From Myrica gale (Eukaryota > Streptophyta > Magnoliopsida > Fagales > Myricaceae): 64,000 bases of DNA. The stretch lies in contig OZ005608.1 in assembly GCA_963930655.1 (NCBI GenBank), positions 20,175,271-20,239,270 of the forward strand, in the 5' to 3' direction. A program made the position numbers and the translations under genes. This document shows positions 23,257-33,802 of the stretch, piece by piece (position 1 is the first letter of the stretch; the number at the start of each line of letters is the position of its first letter). The notes under the pieces were generated by a model. It made no database searches. It saw only the letters and a program-made list of their open reading frames with translations, and was not told the origin of the DNA.

Positions 23257-23584
23257 AACCCGTTCTAAAAAAATAGGATTTCGCGTAATAAGTTTTTGAT
23301 ATTCAGTAACTCCTGTTAAAAAATAATCTCAAAAATCCAAACATTTATCTATCCAGCCATAAGGTAGATCAGCCGCTACTCCTCCGATACGAAAATAATT
23401 ATGCATCATTCTCATACCTGTAGCAGCTTCGAATAGATCATATATGAATTCTCTTTCTCTGAAAATATAAAAGAAAGGAGTTAGTGCACCAATATCTGCC
23501 ATAAAAGGTCCGAGCCATAAGAGATGAGAAGCTATACGACTCAATTCCAACATGATTACTTTGATACAACTGGCTCTTTTAGGC
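23257..23584 (-). pseudogene. ndhH: Plastid ndhH fragment
   Basis: Encodes the NdhH core ([73 protein letters not shown]), then a TGA replacing the usual Cys codon near 23328 and [20 protein letters not shown] before the match ends. NdhH is a subunit of the thylakoid NDH complex. This nuclear copy is partial and broken. The few changes suggest moderately recent transfer. Confidence 0.93.
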
Positions 23585-23619
23585 ACTTGTGCTTTAATTT
23601 GTCAGGTTAGCATCATGGC

Positions 23620-24120
23620 GATACGTGAAAACGTCAGCGATCCGCTCTTACCTTTTCATCCAACCATGTGGAGACTTTCCAACCTATGCAGTCTACCCCA
23701 GGTACATCGCCAAGGGTGTCGGGTGAAACACCTTTAAGCAGTCGTCCTCTGGCACAAAGTAGTGTGGCCTGTAAATTCTTTAAACTCTATACTACTTTTG
23801 GGTAGATTCATTTTGACTATGCATTCATGTAGGTTTTAATCTTCTAACTCACTTGTATTATATTTGTAGCAACTACACCTGCCAAACGAGGGCACGGGAA
23901 GTCGAGAGGAATAACTTTTGCCAAAGTGCGGGCGACAGGTAAGATGCCAGTCAGCATCCCTGATGGGCACCAGGGTACAGATGGTGATGAATCTAGTCGT
24001 CTCGAGTCATTGATTGAAACACTTGTTCAAATGCATGCTCCATTTAATACGCCGACCTGGGCAAAGGTTTCGAATTCTGTAAAAGAATATATTAGGGAGT
24101 GTGTATTAGTATGTATCTAA
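23620..24120 (+). pseudogene. Second CACTA ORF (Ptta/En/Spm-type, TNPD/TNPA-like)
   Basis: Two exon-like blocks. 23640-23765 reads FQPMQSTPGTSPRVSGETPL (low complexity, with frame uncertainty). 23868-24120 reads ATTPAKRGRGKSRGITFAKV then ESLIETLVQMHAPFNTPTWA and KVSNSVKEYIREC, like the plant transposase (Ptta/En/Spm) family that binds subterminal repeats. The expected continuation after YIREC is absent, so it is truncated at 24120. Confidence 0.7.
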
Positions 24121-24509
24121 TTGTTTAATTACATCGCCCTCATATATGTTACTAATGACGAAAACCGTTTTCTCTAGCAACATCAGACCCCACCCTTCGC
24201 CATTTTTTTTATGATGCGTCTTACTGTATAAATTTGCAGTTGTTAGTGTTCCACTCTCGGGGTCTTGCCAAACGGGTAATGTTGGTTCAAACGAGTAATC
24301 AGTTTGAAATGGTGTTCAAATGTGTTATCTTTTTCAACAACTCTAAAAAACACCTGATATTCTCATATTACAAAAGGCAAAACAAATATTGGAGCAATCT
24401 CTCAACCAACACAAACTTCTAATATCTAAACCTGAAATCATTCTCAAATTACAAATATCTCAATACACAAATGTAAGATGAAGTAAAAAAATACCAAAGT
24501 TATACTAGT

Positions 24510-24707
24510 CATGATATTGGAAAAACAAGTGTATCTAGTTAACATAAATTCAAATCCAATAAACTGTTCAAACATTCAAAAACTTAATCCAAAACTATGA
24601 ACAATACCATGATATTGTAAAAACAAGTGTATCTAGTTAACATAAGTTCAAATTCAATAAATTGTTCCGACATTCAAAAACTCAATCCAAAAATATGAAC
24701 AATACCA
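24510..24707 (+). repeat. Two-copy 99-bp tandem repeat
   Basis: CATGATATTG-AAAAACAAGTGTATCTAGTTAACATAA and following bases occur at 24510-24608 and again at 24609-24707 with a few substitutions. Confidence 0.9.
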
Positions 24708-24759
24708 AAAAAAATACTAAAACCCTCAAAACCTTATAATTTGCCAATGAAGTCCTACC

Positions 24760-24930
24760 TACAAATCTCGTTGGGCAAATTGTACCTTAAGTAGTTGAAG
24801 TTGCTCTTGAATTTGCCTCTGTGCCTCCTGCATTTCTGCTTGTTGGTTCTGCCTTGACTTCATCTCTTCTATTGTAGCTTAAGCTGCCTCTAACTCACGA
24901 ACAAGCTCGAGATCCCTTTGTTGGTGTTCC
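24760..24930 (-). pseudogene. Coiled-coil fragment on the minus strand of the CACTA right arm
   Basis: Minus-strand reading shows RDLELVRELEAA, a stop, then TIEEMKSRQNQQAEMQEAQR and QIQEQLQLLKVQFAQRDL ending in a stop. Such Gln-rich coiled coils are typical C-termini of the second CACTA ORF, but this lies opposite to the other ORFs. Together with repeated phrases (GTGTTCCACTCTCGGG at 24248 and 24926; ACCCTTCGCCATTTTT at 24190 and 24971) it points to an internal rearrangement. Confidence 0.45.
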
Positions 24931-25151
24931 ACTCTCGGGATCCGGAGCTTGTTTAATTACCTTTGTATGGACCCTTCGCCATTTTTCGTCGCTGAAAGTC
25001 ATATTTTAAGCAACGAAACGGTTTTGCCACTGAAAGTTTATTTTTTGCGTCGGCTGTTACATTTCGTCGTTGATGAATTTTAGCGACGAAATTTCGGCGA
25101 TGAATTTGCGACGAAAAATTTTCGCCGCTGAAAATAAAAATTGTTGTAGTG

Positions 25152-26560
25152 AATGGAATCTTATGGCTCATGGTTTGGACTCAGGACTACAAGGAAGTTA
25201 TTTCTTTTGAGTTCGTTGTGATGTTAATGGACAAATCTTCCATTTTATTTACTGATTTAAGTAAAGAGGAGATGTCTGGAACTCTTGAGATCTTGCATTG
25301 TGAAGGAGGTATGTTGTATGTTAAAGAAATGGTTCCATTACGGCTTGTTGTGCACAGGTAGATATGCATCTTGTCTTCTATGAAAGAACGTTAGTTTATC
25401 CTCTTGATTTGGATGATTATATACTCTTTGGAGAATGATTTTTACTGACATGCATGGCTAATTCAAATCTGAAAATATTGGTAACATAGCATCAAAATTC
25501 AATGAAAGATGTACTGTTAGTTCGGTATATAGCTTATGACAGAAAATTAATAAGCAAGTTAAAATTAGCTAAAGTAATTTAATCACATAAAATATATGAA
25601 ATAAGAAACAGAGCATTAGATAAAAGGATGCACTGGTGAGATAAAATTTAGGCAATATAACTATCTAAGCTTAGGAAATTGTGATTCAACAATAAAATTT
25701 AGGCTATATTTTATAAACTTATACATAAGTCCTTTAATTAACCTAAAATTATATTTTAAAGATAATTAATCGGGAGGGGTGTTACATAAAATGACGAGCA
25801 TAAGATAAGAAAAGAAGAAAGGTCATTGAAGCCCATAATACCAAGTGATTATGACCGGTACTTAGCCGCGGAAGAACCAGGGCCAACAGGCTGTTTTGGT
25901 CTATTACGTATCTTTTTTTTTTATTGAACCCCAAATTTCTATCAGTTAACCTTTGTTCTGGTTTTTCCTATGTCAAGTGGAAAGGACGATCTTAGATTCA
26001 TAAGACCCTAGAGATGACTTAGAGCGAGGGCACGACAAGACGAACGGGCAAAGTTGACCAAATCCAAAAGCATTAATAGGCACTGGATCAGAAGGTGTTA
26101 GGTGCATATATACACACAAAAATATATTATAATGTTTCTTGTTTTCTCATCTCTATGTTACTCTTTTATGTTAATGCACTTCTTTTTCGTCTAAGTGTAT
26201 CTGATAGTAATTTCGAAACCAAAAACTGGGCTAATTACTATTGTGGATTATATATTTTACTTTTTACTTTTTATTTTTTTAAAATTACAAACAACTTAAT
26301 TGGATTCATATTGGTTACATTGAAGACAAAAATAAAAATAATTAATAAGCACACATCCCTACAAATTCAGTTATGATTCTTTAAAGATCATGGCCAGCAG
26401 CACCCCAAAGCTCCCGTCCACGTTTAATTACTCTTATGGGTCTATGTTGAACACTGAACACCACATGCACCTGACACTGAGATTATACTGTGGTATTGAC
26501 ATCTCTCTCCAACCCAGCAAATCAAATTCATCAAGGGATGACTCGCGGCTTCTTTCAGAT
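25152..26560. other. Flank of the CACTA element with inverted-repeat arm; no clear gene
   Basis: 25149-25361 is open in one frame (SFEFVVMLMDKSSILFTDLS, then EILHCEGGMLYVKEMVPLRL) and reads like coding sequence, but I do not recognise it, and the CACTA insertion point lies just before it. 25527-25845 is the inverted-repeat arm. 25870-26560 is AT-rich without a supported feature. Confidence 0.4.
25527..25845 (+). repeat. Inverted-repeat arm B (partner 7988-8330), includes an LTR end
   Basis: Matches the reverse complement of 7988-8330. It contains GGGAGGGGTGTTACA at about 25776-25790, the end sequence of the long-LTR family, followed by TAAAATGACGAGCATAA, also shared with arm A. Confidence 0.75.
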
Positions 26561-27299
26561 TTTTTTTTTTTTTATGTATTAGAAGATATAACTTCAATAA
26601 GTTCAACTTCAACTTGAGGAGGCAATGGTGCTGGCTCTTCTTGATGTTGGGTGATGCATAGAATGATAAGAATAGGAAGAGCTCGAAGGGTGTGAAGAAA
26701 CCAGTACATGAAATGCTTTAACAGATCCCATATCATCGTATCCCAAAAAGATGTGGCAAGGATCATGGGAAATGTCAGCCAAAAGAGAGATGAAGGGCAA
26801 ATGATTGACACAAAAAATGAAACAGCGATGAAATCCGAGAAATCTCCTGCCCGCAAACAGATTGGTTCCATGGTGAGAGGTAGCTTGATAGAGATGGAAA
26901 GGAAGAACAGTAGGACAATACAGTGGCGGAACCAGGAATGAAAATCAACCCAGGCGAACTTTTATAACAAAATGACTGAATTTTTTTTCATATGTAAGGT
27001 AAAAAATTGTCTTAGAGTTACAATATCAAAACATTAAAGACTAAAAACATTAAAAATATTGAATTATACATACCGTACTATGTACTACGACTGAAAGGGG
27101 ATAATTGGATCCTACGGTTGTGTATCTTCTAAAAACGTTGCAAAATGGCTTCGTTCTCAATAGTTTCAAAAATTTCCCGCTCGATGTACACTACCATGCA
27201 ATCATTCGTCCAATCATCTCTCATCCTATTACCATACGGTCAATTGTTGAGAAATCTTCTAGGTAAAATTCAGCAAGACAACACAATCTATCAAGATCA

Positions 27300-27654
27300 A
27301 ATGCTGAGAATGAGTCATTTGGATCAAAACATGCTATTAATTGATTGTTTCCAATTCCTTCTGAGTTTTTAGAGAAGTCATTTGATTGTTTCCAGGAGCA
27401 TTAATATTAATTGTCTTATCAACTTTTTCATCACGCTTACCATATCATTCCAAAAGTTCAAGAAAATTGTCTTTTCTCAATGAACCCTTGGACTCGTCAT
27501 GACCACGAAAAGCCAATACTTGCACCAAAAGAAACCGAATGCAATCTAAAATCGCTGTTAAGCGAACGCGATAAGCATTCTCTATATCATGCCCATGTGC
27601 AGATAACATGTGTGTCACACTTTGTCGTTGATTGTCGAATGCTTCACATTGCAT
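27300..27654 (-). pseudogene. hAT (Tip100-type) transposase fragment
   Basis: Minus-strand frame reads MQCEAFDNQRQSVTHMLSAH (from 27654), then CIRFLLVQVLAFRGHDESKG and SLRKDNFLELLE, followed after a frame change by KTINI-NAPGNNQMTSLKTQK. LAFRGHDES and NFLELL are signature phrases of plant Tip100-type transposases, just before the catalytic core. The catalytic core itself is missing. Confidence 0.8.
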
Positions 27655-28985
27655 TCTAGCATCATTGTGAGCACTATCATGTGCACCAACCGCAAATGTC
27701 CTTCCAGCAAATAAGCAAGTATATTGGCAAAGTTTAAATGTACTTCCAACAATGGATTTTGATCTTCACTACACAAATCCACATAAAGAACAACAAGTTA
27801 ACAAGAAAATTTTTAATTTGTTGTAGAATTTATTTTCCAGCAATAGATTTTTATCATATATATCTAATCTTTTTTTTCTGAATTCAATCTAAATATTTAA
27901 TTTGTTGTGAGTTGTCATCTTTCTTAAGCAAGGAAACTAGTACAATATGCAACAAAAGAATGAGTCAGCACCTCCTTACCAAATGTGGTGTTTAGCACTT
28001 GATCCAAAATATAATTCTAGAAGCTTCTTATAATTTTATTTTAACAATTTTCAGTGTAATTCAAACATGCACTTGAGTTTCAAAGTGAGATTTATGGTCA
28101 AATTTTTTTTTTTCTGTTTATATGCTCAAATTTTCTTCAAATTTTTTGTTTGTTTATATACTCAAATTTTCTTTTATTAGAAGATATAGCCAGCAGAACA
28201 AAGAGAAGGATAATCTCTATAGAACCTATACGTCATTCTTTCCTTATCTCACTCACACCGAGTCTTTTTCTAAATGATTTTTTGCCTTTGTTTTTTTTTT
28301 GTTCTTTCTTTAGCAACGTTTAAGGTTAAGAAATCGTTGGAAATAAGTATAAAAGAAATAGATAAATAGTAGGCGTGATCCCGATGTCCGTGACGCAGAA
28401 TACCAACTCCCGCAAAGATTTAGTTCGTCGGAGCGGTCGAGCACCAACTGCATCTGACCAAAATTAAAAAAACATACTAGCACCAAGCGAAGCGATCAGT
28501 CTCGGGAAAATGAAACCCAGAGGACAACTTGAGTAATATCCTGGATTTGATCTGTCCAGTGTCCGCAAAATTTCGAACTCCGGTGGCAAAAGTCCAAGCA
28601 GGCAAGCATACAGAAAAAGGAACACCGGGTCCCACCCCCAGATTTCGTAATCTCCTCAATTCTCTACCTTGTCGCGTTGGTTTCTGGCAAAAATACTACC
28701 CCGCACAATAAATATCTATCGTACGTCTAGCTGCAATTTAATACGACACAACATCTAATCCCAGACGTCCATTTATATTCTATGACCTCAGGATGCCCTG
28801 ATCTAACCGTCCAAGTCAAACACAAAAAAAAAACAATTATTGGACTAGGAATCTGAAGGAAAGCTGTGGCGTAGAAATTTATTCCCTATACCCTTTTATC
28901 GTTAAGGTTGTTAATGATATAGTTGCTGACTTGCTGTCCATATCATCAGACAAAAGAAAAAATATACAATGAAAATTTTCTTTTT

Positions 28986-29040
28986 CAGGGGCGGACCCCG
29001 GGCGGCCGCCCAGGTTCGCCCGGGCCTGGGTCCGCCCCTG
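28986..29040. repeat. GC-rich hairpin at the hAT right end
   Basis: A 55-bp inverted repeat: CAGGGGCGGACCC at the left and GGGTCCGCCCCTG at the right, with a GC-rich centre containing CGGGCGGCCGCCC. The terminal inverted repeat is thus present twice in opposite orientation within 55 bp. Confidence 0.9.
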
Positions 29041-29180
29041 GGACAATAGCAAGAGACATAGCAACAACGAGATGACCAAAAATTTCAATTCCCAACTTGT
29101 CTTGGGATATGAAGGCTGTACGGATGAGAGCGATGAGTGGCGGAGCGAGAAACCTCAAATCGAAGACCCAACGTCCCATT

Positions 29181-29931
29181 GATAAAATTTATCTGCTTGG
29201 GAGGGTTTGACACCCTGCTATAGATATATATATAGGAAAGAAAGCATGAGGGTCTCCAAAACCAGAAGTCTTCGATTCTTTACATTATAATATTTTGACA
29301 ATTCGATCCCCTCTTGCTTTCCATCCATTCCCTCTTGCTTTTCATCTATGTTTTCATCCCCTCTTGCTTTCCATCCATTCCGCCGTAGAACGATTGACAA
29401 TTCGATCATCCCATCTAGCTTTTCCATTTTTATTTCTCTTTTCTAATATCACGTCACTTTTCTGACTTCTATCTTATATATAAATATCACTTTTTATATT
29501 AAAGAATTGGCAGAAGCTGCATTTGAAGTTTTTTTTGATAAGATATTAAGGTGGCAAAAATATTGGAGTGTCGAAGTTGATAAAAAAAAAAGTGAAAAAA
29601 ATATGACTTAAATAAATTTTTTATATTTATTTAGAATAAAAAATAATGATTTGATGGTAATAGTTTTATAGTATTATTTTATTAAAGTTAAAATATTAAA
29701 ATATAACACGTTGGCTCCCAAAGATCCGCACAACACTTTTACCGATATTATTTCCGAGAATCTAGCAGGATCAGGATAACGATGGCAGCAGGGCTAAGCT
29801 TCTATGCAATTTCGAAGATATTGAAGGGATGCAAGTCTAAGTAAAAAAAGAAAAAGAAAAAAAAAAAAGAGGAAACAAAGGCTTTGAATCTTGGGCCATA
29901 GCCCGCTCGTCGTGGACACGAGGCTAAATAT
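29181..29931. other. AT-rich intergenic sequence with a short duplicated motif
   Basis: 29181-29300 (AAATTTATCTGCTTGGGAGG, CACCCTGC, CAGGAAAGAAGGCA-like) resembles 33120-33250, and CCCTCTTGCTTTCCATCCAT is locally repeated (29309 and 29357). No gene seen. Confidence 0.45.
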
Positions 29932-30130
29932 GGCTGCGTTTGCATGTAAAATTTTTCCCAAAATTTTATCTCTCTCCTAATAAAATACTCCAATATAATC
30001 TCTCTCTCTTCCATAAAAAAATATAAAAAATTACAAAAATTATAAAATATTACATCTCTCTTCACTTTTTCACTAAATCCAATACCAACACTAAACCCAA
30101 TACCAAAAATTTTACCACACAAACACACCC
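29932..30130. mobile_element. Tourist-like MITE, 199 bp
   Basis: Ends GGCTGCGTTTGCATGTAAAA and (inverted) GGGTGTGTTTGTGTGGTAAA, flanked by TAT on both sides (29929-29931, 30131-30133). The AT-rich interior includes TCACTAAATCCAATACC. Same family as 41171-41369 and 49067-49262. Confidence 0.8.
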
Positions 30131-30195
30131 TATATGCCTGAAAAACTGAAGAGAACTACGGTAATTTTCTGTCTTTTCCCCCTCTCTTTTGTAAG

Positions 30196-31953
30196 TAGGA
30201 GTGAATAGCGGACTAGTCAAAAGTGGAATTTCACATTCCGATGTCCGGTCCGCTTACTAGCGGATGACCAAAATAGAGTCCGCTTCTGACTCTTAGCAGA
30301 CTTAGCGGATAGCGGAATTCCGAAAACTTTTGGTCCATATTTTTCGGCCCATTTAAGCATTTTTTCAATAAAAAAAATCACACTCACTGTCTCACATGCA
30401 GTACACACATTCATGTGTAATGTATGCATGCATACATATACAAACACGGAGCAGACAATAGTTTGACACATTATGTACTCAACTTAGAGTGACCTACAAG
30501 ACTAATCATCAGCAATCCTTGTCATGGAACAAATCTTCTTTTAGCTTCAAGTATTTGTTTTACAACATGCAGTAAAAGATTTTAGAAAACTTCACTATGG
30601 TTGTAAGAAAATTCCATAGTCCAGAGACAATTTCTTTCATTTAATTTACTAAAACAGGGTGAAAAAATGCGAGATGTAAACTCTATTGATTGATCTTCTT
30701 CGACAAAGGCAGATGAGTATTAGAAAAGCTCCTACCCTAAACTCTTCAAAAGATTTGAGCAAACCACATTTTTTCTTTCCTGAGCTTTGAGCAAACTAAG
30801 TGAGCCAACATGCAGGGACCTTACTCCAATTTGTCCTAGCCCAGACCTGCTGCATAGCTCAATTTCTATAAATATAAATTCCTTGCCAAGGCAGGCTGCA
30901 TAGTTTGGATCGTCTTGAATACCAACAACTTGAAAGCACATAAAAACAGGTCCTTATGATGTAGGACCGTGTAAATTACACAAGTTAATCCAGCACTAAA
31001 CTACAAATCCTCAATAGAAATAAACCAAACATTATTTCTATATGTAGTACAGTACAATAAACCAAACATTATCCCTTGAACTTCCAGATTTGATAATCCA
31101 TCCGAAGCAAATGGTTCACATATAGGCCTTCTTAGCAAATGCATAGATTCATTAAAAAACCTAACTAAAAAACCTAACATTTGCCTCAAATTTCAGCCTC
31201 ACAACAAAAATTCACAGATTCACGAATTTCAGCTTCACAACACATATTCACAACAGGTTCACAGATTCACGAATCACAACAATTCACAGGTTCACAACAG
31301 CTTCATACATGGCTAGAGAGAGAGATAGAGAGACATACAGAGTAGAGCGAGAGAGAGACCTGTCCGAAGAGGTTAACTGTTGCACAGCCGCCCGCCGGAG
31401 AATAAAGGGAGAGGGCTGAGGGCCGAGAGTGACTGTGAGGAGAATAGAGACTAGAGAGAGAGGGTTGAGGGCTGAGAGGGGTCGAGATTAGAGAGAGGGC
31501 TGAGGGTCGAGACTCGAGAGTGACTGAAGAGAATAGAGAGAGAGGGTTGACTGGCGACGGCTGAGGGCCGACTGTTGAGACGGAGACTCGAGAGGTTTCG
31601 CGGAGGAGAGGGTGGGGAGTCGGGGACTGGGGGGGAGACGAATTAGGTTATCTAATACCGTGGATCAAAACGGCACGTTTTGATCCACGGTATTATATTT
31701 TTTTCCAAAAAAAACAATTAAACGACGTCGTTCTATTTAAAATAGAACGACGTCGTTTTACAATTCAGTAAATAAAAAAAAAAATCGGAACCGGATTTTT
31801 CACTAAACCGGAAAATTCCTCTTCCGGTTCCGGGAAAACTCCAAATTGAGTACCGGTTTCGGTTCCTGGAAGTGCCAGACCTCAGCTTCCAGGAACTGGT
31901 GCCGGAACTGGAACCGGAGATCCGCCGGAGGCCGGACCGGACTTACACCCCTA
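30196..31953. mobile_element. Non-autonomous hAT element, 1.76 kb
   Basis: Ends TAGGAGTGAATAGCGG at 30196 and (inverted) TAGGGGTGTAAGTCCGG at 31953, with a perfect 8-bp duplication TTTGTAAG (30188-30195, 31954-31961). Subterminal regions repeat GCGGA or TCCGC on the left and CCGGAA or GGAACCGG on the right. The interior has GA-rich sequence (31310-31620) and two hairpins (31653-31758). No transposase was recognised, and the short open frames at 30732-31189 match nothing I know. Confidence 0.87.
31653..31758. repeat. Two adjacent near-perfect hairpins inside the hAT element
   Basis: Hairpin 1: TAATACCGTGGATCAAAACG (31653-31672), 3-bp loop, exact reverse complement (31676-31695). Hairpin 2: AAACGACGTCGTTCTATTT (31720-31738), 1-bp loop, exact reverse complement (31740-31758). 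Each arm of hairpin 2 contains the palindrome AACGACGTCGTT. Confidence 0.95.
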
Positions 31954-32767
31954 TTTGTAAGTATCAGAATCCCTTCAAAGGAGAGAGAAATCCTTTGTAG
32001 TTTTTCCACTAATAAAGAGTTTTTCAATTAATCCCAAGAGATTTACCTAGTAATTAAGGCTTGAGCCTCTTGATAGTTTGTTCTCTCTAAAGTCCTAAAT
32101 TTAAAATTTCATAGATATTATTAATTTTTTAAAGTTACCCCGTAATTTTTTGCCTAATAATTATTCAAGTTTACGAGGGATAAAAGGATTGCACATGCTC
32201 CAAAATCAATGGAAGTGCACTTAAGTTGGTCTAAACACCGGTTACAAAAAAAAAAAAAAAAAAACTTCCTAATAAGCTCAACTACCAAGAGGCTTGTTTC
32301 ATTTCTAAATTCTTAACTACAAAGACATGCATAGTCAGGAAGGAAAGCAAGAACAGCAAGAGGAATCATACTTTCGCCATCAATTCGGAATTCCATATAA
32401 CCAGAAAAAAAAACAAAAAACAAAAAAGAAGAGTTGGCTATTGCGTAGCCATGGCCCTCAGTCCCCAAAAATCATTAATTTTTTGTTTTGTCATTTTCTT
32501 ATGATTTTTTTTTATTTTGGCCCTCAAATGTCATATTTATGTAGCTGCTCTTTAAGTCCAATCCTAACTTTATCCCTGCGATAAAAGCATGTTATTATTA
32601 GTATTAGAAAATGAATAACAGAGATATATGATTTGAAAATATGTAAGGATACGTAATATCAACATTAAAAAAACATCGGTTAAGAAGTCTACGAAGACAC
32701 AAACTGCAATATCTTCTTATTGTTCTGCCTGTTGGACCAATATCGATTAACGTCCACATTCGATAAA

Positions 32768-33118
32768 ATTTAGGTTAATTGTACTGTAGGTATATGTAGT
32801 ATCAATTTTTTTACAAAATAATCCTTGAGGTAAGCCTTTCTACAAATAGGTCTCTGTGGTCACTTTTCTACGTTAAAAATAGTTCGTCCGTCCATCAGGC
32901 ATTAACACGCTACATGAACCGATCGACCGCTAAAAGTTACCTTTGTAACAGTCGACTGGCTCGTCGTGCCTCTTATTCAGTTAGTATGTTAACACCCGAT
33001 ATACGGAAGAACTAACTTTTATCTAGAAGGGTGACCACATAAACCTATTTTTTGAAAGTGATACCTCAGAGACTAATTTGTAAAAAAATGATACCACGTG
33101 AACTTAGCAATTAACCTA
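32768..33118. mobile_element. Foldback MITE
   Basis: Starts AGGTTAATTGTACTGTAGGT and ends with sequence whose reverse complement begins AGGTTAATTGCTAAGTTCAC. The inverted ends continue through TAGTATCAATTTTTTTACAA / GGTATCATTTTTTTACAAA. AAAATTT lies on both sides. Possibly Mutator-type by its long terminal repeats. Confidence 0.7.
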
Positions 33119-33631
33119 AAATTTATCTGTTTGGAAGGTTGTGGCACCCTGCGTATGTACAGGAAAGAAGGCAGGAGGTATCCAAAACCACAGTATTATT
33201 GCCCAGCTAATATAATATTCTAACCATGTCGATTCTTTACATTGTAACTGGATGGAACTACAGTGCAAACCTATTCCAACTGATTGGAACTACAGTCAAA
33301 CCATAGTTAGATTATTATATTGGCTGGACAATAATATTATATTGGAAGGCAGGAAAAAAAAAAGGCTATACCCTATTATGCTATTATAGCATAAAAGGTT
33401 TTGCACAGTTATTCTAACCAGTTATATAATGTAAAGAATCGAAGACATCTGGTTTTGGCCTGCAGATTGATATGGAAAAGGTATGCATTGAGGTTCCAAC
33501 CTGTTGGAACTCTCTGGCCCATGCAAAATATAAATATCTCTTTTTATATTTTTTTTTCTTCGCATATCTCTTTTTATATTAAAAATGAAGCGAAGTCTTT
33601 CAATGCTGCTCCAACCAATGACTAGTACTGA

Positions 33632-33802
33632 GCAGTGCATTCAAGGATTAGGGCGGTTGGCGAAGGTAAAACGTTTGATTTTTTTTTAATAACTAATATG
33701 CCGCCAGGCCGGCAGTGCATGCAAGGATCTTCGAGCGGTTGGCCAATGTAAAACGTTTGATGTTTTTTTTTAATAACTAATCTGCCATCTTTAGCCAGGC
33801 CG
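33632..33802 (+). repeat. Two-copy tandem repeat (80 and 91 bp)
   Basis: Both units start GCAGTGCAT, contain AAAACGTTTGAT and TTTAATAACTAAT, and end CCAGGCCG. The second unit has an 11-bp insertion. Confidence 0.9.

Larger units (their letters stand above)
9414..25151 (+). mobile_element. Large CACTA (En/Spm) transposon, 15.7 kb, with nested insertions
   Basis: Left terminus CACTACAACAG at 9414; right terminus TTGTTGTAGTG ending at 25151, its inverted match. Both ends continue into AATTTTCAGCG or TTTTCAGCGGCG subterminal motifs, repeated with CGACGAAA variants. AAT lies immediately outside both ends (9411-9413 and 25152-25154), the expected 3-bp target duplication. Inside on the plus strand are a plant-transposon-protein ORF (15541-16563), a TNP2-type transposase (18408-23058) and a Ptta/En/Spm ORF (23620-24120). 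An LTR element (10100-14415), a solo LTR (19862-20520) and plastid-like DNA (21415-21826, 23067-23584) inserted later. All ORFs are broken, so it is not autonomous. Confidence 0.93.
26921..29040 (-). mobile_element. hAT transposon (Tip100-like), internally decayed, 2.1 kb
   Basis: Ends CAGTGGCGGAACCAGG at 26921 and, inverted, CAGGGGCGGACCCAGG at 29040. It is flanked by a perfect 8-bp target duplication GGACAATA (26913-26920 and 29041-29048), the hallmark of hAT elements. A transposase fragment on the minus strand (about 27300-27654) supports the family. The right part (28380-28960) has no recognised coding sequence. Confidence 0.93.
26572..29179 (-). pseudogene. Small hydrophobic protein gene, copy 1, split by a hAT element
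   Basis: The 5' part (29179-29041) reads LAPPLIALIRTAFI and LVVAMSLAIV. The 3' part (26920-26575) reads LLFFLSISIKLPLTMEPICL then RAGDFSDFIAVSFFVSIICP and further hydrophobic segments, ending in an acidic tail (PPQVEVELIEVISS). Removing the hAT element plus one copy of its 8-bp duplication joins the parts in frame. The product would have two or three membrane segments. I do not know the family's function. Copy 2 lies at 36287-36781. Disruption by the transposon makes this copy a likely pseudogene, although the shared coding pattern shows an older functional frame. Confidence 0.6.

Noticed and set aside
26095..26376. 93-codon plus-strand open frame
   Set aside because: Low-complexity Phe/Ile/Asn-rich translation of AT-rich DNA with no homologue recognised.
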